NCBI GenBank assembly: GCA_963840095.1 | Contig: CAWIXN010000002.1 | Coordinates: 434,001-498,000 of the forward strand | DNA: 64,000 nt | Reading direction: 5' to 3' | From: DATBGO01 sp963840095 | GTDB lineage: Bacteria; Actinomycetota; Actinomycetes; Streptosporangiales; Streptosporangiaceae | Part shown: positions 8,045 to 15,684 of the stretch, piece after piece | Layout: the number at the start of each line of letters is the position of its first letter | Numbering within the stretch: the stretch's first letter is position 1 | Notes under the pieces: model-generated | Seen by the model: the letters and a program-made list of their open reading frames with translations, nothing else | What the model was told of the DNA's origin: nothing | Databases searched by the model: none | Made by a program: the position numbers and the translations under genes

Positions 8045-8413
8045 ATGTATTGGCCCGGCACCACCGCCGCATTAAGAGATCCGGCGGGGTTCGAGGCAGA
8101 GTTCGCACCAGCGGAAACGCAGTCCAGGACTGGCTCTGCAGTCCTGGCAGGTCCGGTCACGGCCGGGCTACCACACGGCCTGGGGCTGCCCTGCAGCGAC
8201 GACCCGGAGCTTTTCTTCGCCGAGTCTCCGCAGGACGTGGAGTCCGCCAAGGAGCTGTGCCAGGGCTGCCCGGCCCGGCGCACGTGCCTGGCGGGCGCGC
8301 TTGAGCGCCGGGAGCCGTGGGGAGTCTGGGGCGGAGAGCTCTTCCTCCGTGGCGAGGTCGTGCCGCGTAAGCGGCCCCGCGGGCGCCCCCGGAAGTCGGA
8401 AGTAGCGGCGTGA
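8045..8413 (+). CDS. wblC: WhiB7/WblC, iron-sulfur transcriptional activator of intrinsic antibiotic resistance
   Basis: 122-residue WhiB-family protein. Four cysteines (C50, C72, C75, C81) would hold a 4Fe-4S cluster. GVWGG (93-97) contacts the principal sigma factor. The C-terminal AT-hook RGRPRK (112-117) is diagnostic of the WhiB7 branch. WhiB7 activates resistance genes by binding AT-rich DNA next to the -35. I chose the ATG at 8045, preceded by GAGGGG, over an in-frame start at 7994. Neighbours agree: uvrD2 upstream and ABC1 downstream, as in mycobacteria. Expression is probably controlled by the WhiB7 box at 7517 and the leader hairpin. Confidence 0.93.
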   Translation: MYWPGTTAALRDPAGFEAEFAPAETQSRTGSAVLAGPVTAGLPHGLGLPCSDDPELFFAESPQDVESAKELCQGCPARRTCLAGALERREPWGVWGGELFLRGEVVPRKRPRGRPRKSEVAA

Positions 8414-8460
8414 CCCATCCGACCAGGCCGGCCTGCGACAAAGGTGAAAGGCGGTGAATC

Positions 8461-8658
8461 ATGTACCTGACCAATGAGGCAGCCCGAGAGCATCATCAGG
8501 CGATGCTCGCTTCGGCCGCGGAGCAGCGCCAGGTCCTGCGGTTGCGCGCGCTCGGCAGGGCGTCCCGCCGCGCCGAGCGAGCGCAGCGCAGGCTGGCCGA
8601 CGCCAGGCGGGCCGCGGTCAAGCTGCGCGCCGCATTGGCGGCGGAGCAGCAGAGCTGA
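8461..8658 (+). CDS. Small helical protein of unknown function
   Basis: 65-residue ORF 47 bp downstream of wblC, with a ribosome site (GGTGAAAGGCGG) just before its ATG. The sequence is almost entirely charged helix, rich in Arg, Ala, Glu and Leu (RRAERAQRRLADARRAA), and would form a coiled coil. No membrane segment or cysteine is present. It is likely co-transcribed with wblC, given the spacing and the terminators that follow. I do not know its function. Confidence 0.6.
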   Translation: MYLTNEAAREHHQAMLASAAEQRQVLRLRALGRASRRAERAQRRLADARRAAVKLRAALAAEQQS

Positions 8659-8723
8659 CCGCTGCGCAGGCAGGCTGACCGCTGCGCAGGCAGGCTGACC
8701 GCTGCGCAGGCAGGCTGACCGCT
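8654..8723. repeat. 20-bp tandem repeat, 3.5 copies
   Basis: The unit GCTGACCGCTGCGCAGGCAG occurs at 8654, 8674 and 8694, with a half copy at 8714. It begins on the stop codon of the small helical gene. The copies are identical, which suggests recent slippage. Confidence 0.95.
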
Positions 8724-8737
8724 GATGGCCCCGGCTG

Positions 8738-8761
8738 ACCGGGAGGGCATGTCCTCCCGGT
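8738..8761 (+). terminator. Hairpin after the wblC operon
   Basis: Perfect 9-bp stem ACCGGGAGG/CCTCCCGGT (8738-8746, 8753-8761) with a 6-nt loop and no T-tract. It may act with the stronger terminator at 8804. Confidence 0.5.
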
Positions 8762-8803
8762 CGCCCGGGCCAGTCCGCAGGGCCCCGAGATATCGGTGCG
8801 ACC

Positions 8804-8854
8804 GGGCTCGCGGTAGCCTCCCGCACCGGTGATGTCTGTACCGCGAGCCCTTTT
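8804..8854 (+). terminator. Rho-independent terminator of the wblC operon
   Basis: Perfect 12-bp stem GGGCTCGCGGTA (8804-8815) with TACCGCGAGCCC (8839-8850), followed at once by TTTT. It lies between the convergent wblC operon and the ABC1 gene. In the 23-nt loop CACCGGTG can form a second small stem. The following 153 bp up to 9007 show no other feature I can support. Confidence 0.75.
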
Positions 8855-9007
8855 CATCCTGCTCGGCCCGACAACTGCGAGCCCGCCAACTCGATCACCT
8901 CGTGCGACGGCTCGGCATCGGCGAGCCAACGTGTCAGTAACAACCCCGATCGCCACGGCCGGGCCGGGGCGCAGGCGCTGGCCAGGGATTTTCGTCCGTA
9001 GCCGCGG

Positions 9008-10420
9008 CTACGAGCCCGCGGTCTCTGACGCGACGCGCCCGTCCTGGCCCGCGTGCTCGCCGAGCAGCTCCCCGTCCAGGTCCTCGAGCAACGCATCCTC
9101 CAGGCCCTCCCCGGCGTCCAGGTAGCCGGGCATCCACTGAAGCACCTCGCCGCGGAACGGGCCCTCGCACTCAAGCTGACAGAGCACCCCGATGCTTGCC
9201 GTCGACACGCGGTGGATCAGCACATACGAAGGCGGCAGATTGAGGCGCCTGCCCACCGCCGACGGGCGCAGGTCGGTGACCCTCGCTGCCTCGCCTCGCA
9301 TCCACTCCCGGCTGAACTTGAACGACTCCACCCTGGAGGGCTCGGCGAGCGGCGCCAGGTACGCGCGGAGCGCGCTGTGGTCCACGGTCACGCCGGGCTT
9401 GAGGAAGCCGTGCTCGCGCAGCAGCTGTTCCACTGTCTCAATGCTCCGGTCCTCATGGGTCAGGCGGAGCAGCATGCCGAAGAACGGAGGGAAGCCGTCA
9501 GGGAGCCGGTCCACGGCGCCGAAGTCGAGTACGCCGAGCCGGCCGTCGGCCAGCATCCTGAAGTTGCCCGGATGCGGGTCCGCATGCAGGAGCCCGACCC
9601 GCGCGGGACCGGAGAACAGGAACCGGACGATCAGGAGGCCGATCCGGTCCCGTTCTTCCTTCGTTCCCTCGGCGATGACCCGTGACAGCGGCGTGCCGTC
9701 CATCCACTCGCTGATCAGGACGTGGTCAGAAGCTGCCACCACGTGCGGGACGAAGATGTCCGGGTCGCCCGTGTAGGTGCTGGCGAACGCCTCCTGTGCG
9801 GAGGCTTCCAGCCGGTAGTCGAGTTCCTCGACGACCCTGCTGCGCAGCTCGTCGAGCAAGGGCCGCACCTCGAGCCCGGGCATGAGCACGCTGAAGAGCC
9901 TGCCTAGCCTGCTCAGCTGGGTGAAGTCGTTGATCAGCGCCTGCCCGGCGCCCGGATACTGGATCTTGACGGCCACCTTGCGGCCGTCTTGCCAGAGCGC
10001 GCGGTGTACCTGGCCGATCGAGGCCGCAGCGGCCGGATTGTCATCGAACTCAAGGAAGTTGTCCCGCCAGTCCTTTCCAAGATCAGCGGCGAGCACCCGG
10101 TGAACGCTGCTGGCGGGCAGCGGCGGCGCGGCCTCCTGAAGCTTGGTCAAGGTGGCCCGGTACGGGCCTGCCAGGTCGGGCGGCAACGCTGCCTCGAAGA
10201 TCGACAGGGCCTGGCCCAGCTTCAGCGCGCCGCCCTTCAGCTCGCCAAGCACCCCGAAGATCTGCTCCGCCGTGCGCTGCTGGATCTCGCGGGCGACGGC
10301 CTCCGCGGGCTTGCCGCCGAGCCGCTTGCCAAGCCCGAGCGCGGTTCGCCCGGCGAGCCCGGCGGGCAGGGTCGCAAGCTTGGCGGTGCGCGTCACAGCA
10401 CGGCGGGGCAGGTCACTCAT
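9008..10420 (-). CDS. ABC1/UbiB-family atypical kinase-like protein
   Basis: 470-residue protein of the ABC1 (ADCK/UbiB) family, proteins with a protein-kinase-like fold that act as ATPases in quinone and lipid metabolism. Seen: the family motif KGGALKLGQALS near residue 55, the alanine-rich nucleotide loop AAASIGQVHRA, VAVKIQYPG with the catalytic lysine, ADPHPGNF, and LDFGAVDRLP with the metal-binding Asp. I chose the ATG at 10420 (MSDLPRRAVTRTAKL), because the upstream extension to 10723 reads through a decayed duplicate of another gene. GACAAT lies exactly 6 nt before this ATG, so the mRNA may be leaderless. Its place beside wblC matches the mycobacterial order. Confidence 0.88.
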   Translation of the reverse strand: MSDLPRRAVTRTAKLATLPAGLAGRTALGLGKRLGGKPAEAVAREIQQRTAEQIFGVLGELKGGALKLGQALSIFEAALPPDLAGPYRATLTKLQEAAPPLPASSVHRVLAADLGKDWRDNFLEFDDNPAAAASIGQVHRALWQDGRKVAVKIQYPGAGQALINDFTQLSRLGRLFSVLMPGLEVRPLLDELRSRVVEELDYRLEASAQEAFASTYTGDPDIFVPHVVAASDHVLISEWMDGTPLSRVIAEGTKEERDRIGLLIVRFLFSGPARVGLLHADPHPGNFRMLADGRLGVLDFGAVDRLPDGFPPFFGMLLRLTHEDRSIETVEQLLREHGFLKPGVTVDHSALRAYLAPLAEPSRVESFKFSREWMRGEAARVTDLRPSAVGRRLNLPPSYVLIHRVSTASIGVLCQLECEGPFRGEVLQWMPGYLDAGEGLEDALLEDLDGELLGEHAGQDGRVASETAGS

Positions 10421-10503
10421 GATCTCATTGTCGGTTACTGGGGCGTGTGACTGCCACAGGCGCCGCGCTGAAGTGGCCGTCACGTCTTCCGATGTCCGTG
10501 CTG

Positions 10504-10790
10504 GCGAGGGAGAATCACCGCCAGCATGCCCTGCTTGCAAGGTCGGGAACTGCGGTCCTGTCGGCGAATGCGATGGCCCGGATGGCTGCCTGAGCAGCCG
10601 CGGCCGCGCCGGACGAGGCGCCGAAGGCAAGCCGAATCCGCTGGCGGCCGGCGAGTCGGGCGGTATGGGCCGCCATGCCGGATCATGGCCGAACCTGATG
10701 AGGGCGGCCGGCTGGACGGTCACGTTCTGGAATGGCAGGTGGTGTGGCCCGGCGACGAGGATGGCCCGGATTGTGACTATATCCCGGAAT
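10504..10790 (-). pseudogene. Decayed partial copy of the neighbouring ThiF-like gene
   Basis: Read on the minus strand, this stretch aligns with the C-terminal part of the intact gene at 10815-12008. One frame gives ILVAGPHHLP...GHDPAW against GVVGPLVLP...RDPAW. After one missing base near 10680 the next frame gives AGRQRIRLAFGASSGAAAAA and AIAFADRTAVPD, against VGRQPVPLACDAPLAAAVAA and VLAFIDGAAVPD. The cysteines of the intact copy are lost and the frame ends at a stop. It looks like a tandem duplicate that has decayed. It has no start of its own and lies between the intact gene and ABC1. Confidence 0.7.
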
Positions 10791-10814
10791 AGGTGGGCTC
10801 CTTAGGCGGCCTCG

Positions 10815-12008
10815 CTAGCGGCTGGAGCTGCCGCAGGAGCAGCCTTCATGGGGCGGCCATGTCCTTCGGCGCCACTGCCACGAGGGGAGAACCAGTTCCA
10901 GCGTGCCGTTGCGCACGGCATCGGGAACGGCAGCCCCGTCGATGAACGCGAGAACTTGGAAGGCCGTCTGAGCCGCAACGGCCGCGGCGAGCGGTGCGTC
11001 GCAGGCGAGCGGAACCGGCTGACGGCCCACGATCTGGGCGAGGATGAGCGGCCACGCCGGGTCGCGGTCGGTCCGGGCCAGGTCAAGACAGCGCAGGCAC
11101 GCGCTGTACCCAGGCAGCACGAGCGGACCGACGACACCGATCGCCTCGCTGGCTGATGCCGCCAGATGAGGGGTCTGGTCGCTCATCAGCTCGGCCGACA
11201 ACTGGGGATGGGGATGCCCGATCAGCACCGCGAGATCAGGCAACGCCTGGCCGGCGGACGGCCTGGCCGGGGCTCTGGCTGCTGCCCTGGAGAGCGCCCG
11301 GCGTGATGTCTGGACGGGTGGCCGGGCCCCGGACGGCGAGTCGGCGCGGGGCGGCTTGCGGCGGCCGGGCGGGCGGGTCGGCCTCCGGTCCTCGGGCGGG
11401 CGGGTCGGCCTCCGGTCCTCGGGCGGGCGGGTCGGCCTCCGGTCCTCGGGCGGCCGATCCATGAGCGGTGGGTCCGAGGGCTGCCCCCCCGGGTCCGCTC
11501 CGCCTGACACCGTTCCGCCTGACACCGTTCCGCCTGACACCGTTCCGCCTGACACCGTTCCGATGCCAGCTGTCGTCAGGATGCCTGCGACGGTCGCGGC
11601 GATCCGCCCGGTCCCGATGATCCTGACATAAGCGGCACGCCGACGCGCCAGCGTGCGGGCACCGCCGTCGCCATCCTGCCGGGCCAGGGAGGCGGTCGCC
11701 AGCTCGGCGGCCAGCTCCGCCCGGAGCGGCTGCGGCAGCACGCGCAAGGTGCCGGCCGGGAAGTCATCCAGCGCCCCGCCCGCGGCAAGCAGCGTGAGCA
11801 CCCGGTCGGCCGTCTCAGCCGGAATTCCGCAGTCACGGGCGGCCTGCAGTAGCTGAGCGCGATCCCGGCTCCCATCGAGGAGGCTGATCACGCGGGACAC
11901 GCCAGCCATGCCGGTCAGCGCCACTGCCCGGCGCGAGTCGATGCCGATCTGCAGCGTGTCGCGGTCTCGCCATACCGGTAGAAGTCCGGATTTGAGCGCT
12001 GGTCTCAC
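10815..12008 (-). CDS. ThiF/E1-like protein (TOMM cyclodehydratase-type), repeat-expanded
   Basis: About 397 residues from the GTG at 12008, chosen because ALKSGLLPVWRDRDTLQIGID is the conserved start; a longer frame from 12122 adds an Arg-rich tail. The N-terminus resembles the leader-binding region of cyclodehydratase-like proteins. A Rossmann start, IIGTGRIAATVAGILTTAGIGTV, is followed by low-complexity repeats (TVSGG four times, then a Pro-Arg-rich unit three times) in place of the usual E1 sequence. The C-terminus keeps CLRCLDL and ends WPPHEGCSCG, likely zinc ligands. The homologue sits beside ABC1 and whiB7 in mycobacteria (recalled). Its substrate is unknown; adenylating activity is doubtful. 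Confidence 0.75.
   Translation of the reverse strand: MRPALKSGLLPVWRDRDTLQIGIDSRRAVALTGMAGVSRVISLLDGSRDRAQLLQAARDCGIPAETADRVLTLLAAGGALDDFPAGTLRVLPQPLRAELAAELATASLARQDGDGGARTLARRRAAYVRIIGTGRIAATVAGILTTAGIGTVSGGTVSGGTVSGGTVSGGADPGGQPSDPPLMDRPPEDRRPTRPPEDRRPTRPPEDRRPTRPPGRRKPPRADSPSGARPPVQTSRRALSRAAARAPARPSAGQALPDLAVLIGHPHPQLSAELMSDQTPHLAASASEAIGVVGPLVLPGYSACLRCLDLARTDRDPAWPLILAQIVGRQPVPLACDAPLAAAVAAQTAFQVLAFIDGAAVPDAVRNGTLELVLPSWQWRRRTWPPHEGCSCGSSSR
11367..11447. repeat. 27-bp tandem repeat, three copies, in frame
   Basis: Three identical 27-bp units at 11367, 11394 and 11421 inside the ThiF-like gene encode a Pro-Glu-Asp-Arg-Arg-Pro-Thr-Arg-Pro repeat on the minus strand. The unit length keeps the frame. 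Confidence 0.95.
11502..11561. repeat. 15-bp tandem repeat, four copies, in frame
   Basis: GCCTGACACCGTTCC repeats four times from 11502 and encodes the pentapeptide GTVSG (cyclically TVSGG) on the minus strand, just after the Gly-rich nucleotide-binding loop of the ThiF-like protein. Confidence 0.95.
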
Positions 12009-12127
12009 GCGGGCAGCATGACACGCGACCCCGACAATTTCGCCGGCGCTACAGCCTCGCCGGGCCGTACAGCCTCGCCGACGTGTGCGGCCTCGGCGCC
12101 CGTGCAGCGGCGAGGCGGGCATCGCCG

Positions 12128-12184
12128 CCTGATGGATTCGGGAATCGGTCAGGAAAAACCGTACGGATTCCCGAATCCATCAGG
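12128..12184. repeat. 19-bp perfect inverted repeat, likely bidirectional terminator
   Basis: CCTGATGGATTCGGGAATC (12128-12146) and its exact complement (12166-12184) flank a 19-nt spacer containing GGAAAAACC. It lies upstream of the ThiF-like gene and downstream of the DUF2342 gene, both on the minus strand, so it could terminate the latter. The arms are AT-richer than the surroundings. Confidence 0.8.
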
Positions 12185-12303
12185 TCAGTGCAGACGACCG
12201 TGACGGAACATATCGGCTAATTCGGCCTTTAAGGCAGCACGCCAGACAGGAAGGGTCGGTCGGGGCCCCGGCCTGCGGGGGATGGGCCTGGCCGGGAGCC
12301 GGC

Positions 12304-12468
12304 GGGGGACCGAGCGGGCGGCGGGCGGCGTCGGCCGGGGGACCGAGCGGGCGGCGGGCGGCGTCGGCCGGGGGACCGAGCGGGCGGCGGGCGGCGTCGG
12401 CCGGGGGACCGAGCGGGCGGCGGGTGGCGTCGGCCGGGGAACCGAGCGGGCGGCGGGTGGCGTCGGCA
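12304..12468. repeat. 33-bp minisatellite, five copies, intergenic
   Basis: Five near-identical 33-bp units (starts 12304, 12337, 12370, 12403, 12436), core GGGACCGAGCGGGCGGCGGG. Open frames cross it on both strands, but they consist only of the repeat with no ribosome site, so I treat it as non-coding. Confidence 0.9.
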
Positions 12469-12470
12469 GG

Positions 12471-12579
12471 CAGGAGTCTCCGGGCCTGGGAGGAGCGCCA
12501 AGCGCAGGCGCTATCTCCCAGCCGGGCCGTTCGCCCCCTTCCCCAGAAGCGACGCAAGCCTGTCGCCCGGAGACTCCTG
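12471..12579. other. Nested inverted repeats, possible structured RNA
   Basis: Outer 15-bp arms CAGGAGTCTCCGGGC (12471-12485) and its complement (12565-12579) enclose CTGGGAG/CTCCCAG (12486-12492, 12515-12521) and GCGCC/GGCGC (12495-12499, 12507-12511). The inner stem abuts the left outer arm directly, so the helices would stack, leaving a 43-nt one-sided loop. It matches no RNA family I know. The remaining 12580-12827 shows only two TGTGGAC motifs and no gene I can support. Confidence 0.5.
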
Positions 12580-12827
12580 TCAGGCGAAGCTAGGCCCGCC
12601 AGCCTGGTCGGTCAACACCATGCTGTGGACAGCGCTGTGCAGAACGTGGGGAGAGCGTGGAGTGTCCCTGTGGACGGATGGTGCGGAAAGGTGTGAATTC
12701 GCTCAGCGCCGAACGCGGCAGGCCACCCGTACGCAGGCATGACCTCGTCCACCAGCTGGGGACGGCAGACTGCCAGGGTATCGCTGGCGCTGCCTCATTC
12801 TCCCGGGGCGGGATCGCCGCCCGGGTC

Positions 12828-14453
12828 TCAGGCGCGGGGACCGTCGCCAGCCTCGCCGGGACCAGCCTCGCCGGGACTGGCCTCGCCGGGACTGGCCTCG
12901 CCGGGACCAGCGTCGTCGGCCCCCGCGTCGCCGAGATCAGCGACGTCGGGACCAGCGACGTCGGGACCAGCGACGTCGGGACCAGCGACGTCGAGATCAG
13001 CGACGTCGGGACCAGCGACGTCGGGACCGGCGGCACCCGCAGCGTGGCCTTCCGGGCTGCTGTCGCCGTCCTTGCCTTCGGCTTCCAGGTCAGAGATGTC
13101 CAGCTCGGGGCGGCCGCGCACGAAGCCCTCGGGGTCGTCGAGATCCTCGGTCGTCGGCAGCAGGTCCGGGTGAGCCCAGATGGCTTCCCGGCCGGGAATG
13201 CCGCGGGCATCGGTCAGGCCGCGCCAGATGGCGGCCGCCTCCCTGAGCCTGCGCGGCCTTAGCTCAAGCCCGACCAGGGTCGCGAAGGTCCGCTCGGCGG
13301 GCCCGCCGGTCGCCCGGCGCCGCCTGATCGCCTCCGCCAGGGCGCCGGACTGCGGCAACCGGTCGGCGGCAGCGGCCTCCACCACGGTGGCGACCCAGCC
13401 TTCCACCAGGGCCAGCATGGTCTCAAGCCGACTCAGCGCGGCCTTCTGCGCCTCGGTATCCTCTGGCTGGAACAGGGCGGCCCCGGCGAGCGCCTCGTTG
13501 ATGGCCTCCGGGTTGGCCGGGTCGATCTGCGGCATCGCCTCGCGTAGCGCGGAGGCGTCTACCGTGATGCCACGCGCGTAGTCTTCGACCGCTCCGAGCA
13601 GCCGTGCCTTCAGCCAGGGCACATGCGCGAACAGCCGGTGGTGGGCCGCCTCACGCAGCGCGAGGAAGAGCCGGACCTCGTCTTCGGTGATCGAGAGCCC
13701 CGAGCCGAACGCGATCACGCCCGCAGGCAGCAGCGCGGCCGTGCCGTCGGGCCCGAGCGGCAGGCCGACATCGGTCGAGCTGACGACCTCCTCGGCCAGC
13801 GCGCCCACGGCGGCTCCGGTCTGGCCGCCGACCATCATCCCGCCGATCCTGCGCATCATCTCGCCGAGACCGCTCAGCGCGCCGAGGCCGCCGCCGGTCA
13901 GCGCGGCCATCGCGGACCGCATCTCGGGGGGAAGCTCACCCCCGAGCTCCTCGGGATCCTCAGCCAGCATCCCGCCCATGGCTTCGACCGCGCGGGCCGC
14001 GATCGGGTCGCAGAGCTTTGACCAGACCGGCAGGGTCGCTTCCACCCATTCCGACCTGCTCCAGGCCTGAACCGAGCGGATGCCGGTCGGGAAGGTGGTG
14101 GCGTCCTCAAGCCACAGGTCGGCCAGCCTGATGGCCTCGATCACCTTGCCGCGCTCCACCTGCAGCACGCTCGGATCTCCCTTGGCGGCCACCGTCTGCC
14201 TGGCCACGTTCTTGGCGAGATCCCAGTTGACCGGACCGCCCTGCCAGGACATCAGGTCAGCGAACTGTCGCAGGGCGTCGGCGAACTGCTGCGGGTCCCC
14301 GAGCGGCCCGAGCGGCCCCATGGCGCCGCCGGAACCGCCCGCGCCGCCGAACCCGCCGGGCCCGCTGGCACCGCCGCCGGCCGAACCCGGCGAATCGTTA
14401 CGATCTGAGTCCCGGTCCCCGGGCAAGCCGAAGCCGAAGGGAGGATCAGTCAT
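12828..14453 (-). CDS. DUF2342 zinc-dependent metalloprotease-like protein
   Basis: 541 residues. The N-terminus is a Gly-rich linker, then the conserved core from VNWDLAKNVARQ to LEEAAAIWRGL-type sequence near 430. REAAHHRLFAHVPWL near 270 is the putative zinc site; MMRRIGGMMVGGQTGAAVGALAEEVV forms a hydrophobic helix. Family members are annotated as F420-linked hydrolases or metalloproteases, but no activity has been shown as far as I know. The last 60 residues are short acidic repeats (AGPDV and SPGEA types) built from 15-bp DNA units at about 12840-13030. GAGGGAGC precedes the ATG. It diverges from the epimerase gene. Confidence 0.8.
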   Translation of the reverse strand: MTDPPFGFGLPGDRDSDRNDSPGSAGGGASGPGGFGGAGGSGGAMGPLGPLGDPQQFADALRQFADLMSWQGGPVNWDLAKNVARQTVAAKGDPSVLQVERGKVIEAIRLADLWLEDATTFPTGIRSVQAWSRSEWVEATLPVWSKLCDPIAARAVEAMGGMLAEDPEELGGELPPEMRSAMAALTGGGLGALSGLGEMMRRIGGMMVGGQTGAAVGALAEEVVSSTDVGLPLGPDGTAALLPAGVIAFGSGLSITEDEVRLFLALREAAHHRLFAHVPWLKARLLGAVEDYARGITVDASALREAMPQIDPANPEAINEALAGAALFQPEDTEAQKAALSRLETMLALVEGWVATVVEAAAADRLPQSGALAEAIRRRRATGGPAERTFATLVGLELRPRRLREAAAIWRGLTDARGIPGREAIWAHPDLLPTTEDLDDPEGFVRGRPELDISDLEAEGKDGDSSPEGHAAGAAGPDVAGPDVADLDVAGPDVAGPDVAGPDVADLGDAGADDAGPGEASPGEASPGEAGPGEAGDGPRA

Positions 14454-14518
14454 CTTTGCTCCCTCTCAGGCAGGATGGAAGGGTCACGTCCGCAACGTTA
14501 TCCCGGGAGTGCTGCGCG

Positions 14519-15640
14519 GTGAGCAACCGAGATGCCCAGGTTCGCCAAGGGCAAAGTCCGGACGGGCGGCCTGGTACCGGCCAGCGCCGGCGTCCGGTGG
14601 TCGCCGTCACCGGTGCCGCGCAGGGCGTGGGCCATGCGCTCACGATGCGGCTGGCCGCCTCGACGCGGATCGGCAGGGTGGTCGCCATCGACGATCATAG
14701 GGGTGATGCGACCGGGGTTACCTGGCGAGTAGTGGATGTCCGCGATCCGGCCCTGGCCGGGCGGCTGTCCGGGGTCGATGTGGTCGTGCACACCGATATC
14801 GACCTGGCCGCCGACTCCGACCACCGGTTGCGGCGCGCGTTCAACGTCCGCGGTGCGCAGACGGTGCTGACGGCCGCGGCAGCCGGGCGGGTCGGCCGGG
14901 TCGTGCTCGTGACGAGCGCGATGGTCTATGGCGCCCGGCCGGATAATCCGGTGCCGCTGGAAGAGACGGCGCCGCTGCGCGCCGAGGCCGACGGGGGCGT
15001 GGTCGGGGATCTGCTGGAGATCGAGCACCTCGCGCAGCGGTCACCGCGGACCAATCCCGGGATGGCGGTCACCGTGGTACGGCCTGCCGCGCTGGTCGGC
15101 GAGGGCGTCGACACCCTGGTGACCCGGCACTTCGAAGCGCCGCGGCTGCTGACCGTGAAGGGCTGCGCGCCGCGATGGCAGTTCTGCCATGTGTCGGACC
15201 TGGTGGCTGCGCTCGAGCTCGCGGCGGCCGGCGAGGTCACCGGCCAGTTCGCGGTGGGCTGCGACGGCTGGCTCGAACAGCCGGAGGTGGAGGAGATCTC
15301 CGGGCTGCACAGGATCGAGCTTCCGGCCGCCCTGACGTTGCGCACCGCCCAGCGCCTGCATCGGGCCGGGATCACACCGGCGGCGGTCACCGAACTGCAT
15401 TATGTCGTCTACCCCTGGGTCGTCGACTGTGCGACGTTGCGGTCGGCCGGCTGGCGGCCGACCTTCGACAACGCGGAGGCCCTGCAGGTCCTGCTGACGG
15501 AGCGATCCGGCCATCACGCGGTAGCGGGGCGCCGCCTGGACAAGAAGGACGCCACGATCACGGCAGCAGGCGCGACCGTCGCGGTCATCGGCACCGCAGC
15601 GATCGTCCGCCGGGCCAGGCGCCGACGGCGTACGCCGTGA
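14519..15640 (+). CDS. NAD-dependent epimerase/dehydratase-like SDR
   Basis: About 373 residues from the GTG at 14519 (a frame from 14456 would overlap the divergent gene's promoter). A Rossmann fold is clear: VVAVTGAAQGVGHALTMRL near residue 31, with Asp in VVAIDDH, then VVLVTSAMVYGA with Ser and Tyr, but the usual YxxxK lysine is not obvious. The C-terminus ends with a short hydrophobic segment (AAGATVAVIGTAAIV) and a run of arginines, suggesting membrane attachment. Substrate unknown. It is 44 bp upstream of moaE. Confidence 0.78.
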   Translation: MSNRDAQVRQGQSPDGRPGTGQRRRPVVAVTGAAQGVGHALTMRLAASTRIGRVVAIDDHRGDATGVTWRVVDVRDPALAGRLSGVDVVVHTDIDLAADSDHRLRRAFNVRGAQTVLTAAAAGRVGRVVLVTSAMVYGARPDNPVPLEETAPLRAEADGGVVGDLLEIEHLAQRSPRTNPGMAVTVVRPAALVGEGVDTLVTRHFEAPRLLTVKGCAPRWQFCHVSDLVAALELAAAGEVTGQFAVGCDGWLEQPEVEEISGLHRIELPAALTLRTAQRLHRAGITPAAVTELHYVVYPWVVDCATLRSAGWRPTFDNAEALQVLLTERSGHHAVAGRRLDKKDATITAAGATVAVIGTAAIVRRARRRRRTP

Positions 15641-15672
15641 GCGCCGACGGCGTGTGGGTCAGCTGGTCGCGG

Positions 15673-15678
15673 TAATTT
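15673..15678 (+). promoter_or_regulatory. Putative -10 of a leaderless moaE transcript
   Basis: TAATTT ends exactly 6 nt before the moaE ATG, and no ribosome site is present. No convincing -35 is seen. Confidence 0.4.
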
Positions 15679-15684
15679 TGCAGC

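Noticed and set aside
10684..10792. 35-codon acidic plus-strand ORF (MAEPDEGGRL...)
   Set aside because: Complement of the decayed ThiF-like fragment; no ribosome site and lower third-position GC than real genes here.
12304..12468. CRISPR-like array
   Set aside because: Units are contiguous with no unique spacers and no cas genes nearby. It is a minisatellite.
12282..12593. 103-codon plus ORF and opposing minus ORFs over the 33-bp repeats
   Set aside because: Composed of the repeat unit in whatever frame; no ribosome site and both strands are equally open.
12600..12680. DnaA boxes and a replication origin
   Set aside because: Two TGTGGAC motifs only, not matching the full 9-mer, with no dnaA, dnaN or AT-rich unwinding region.
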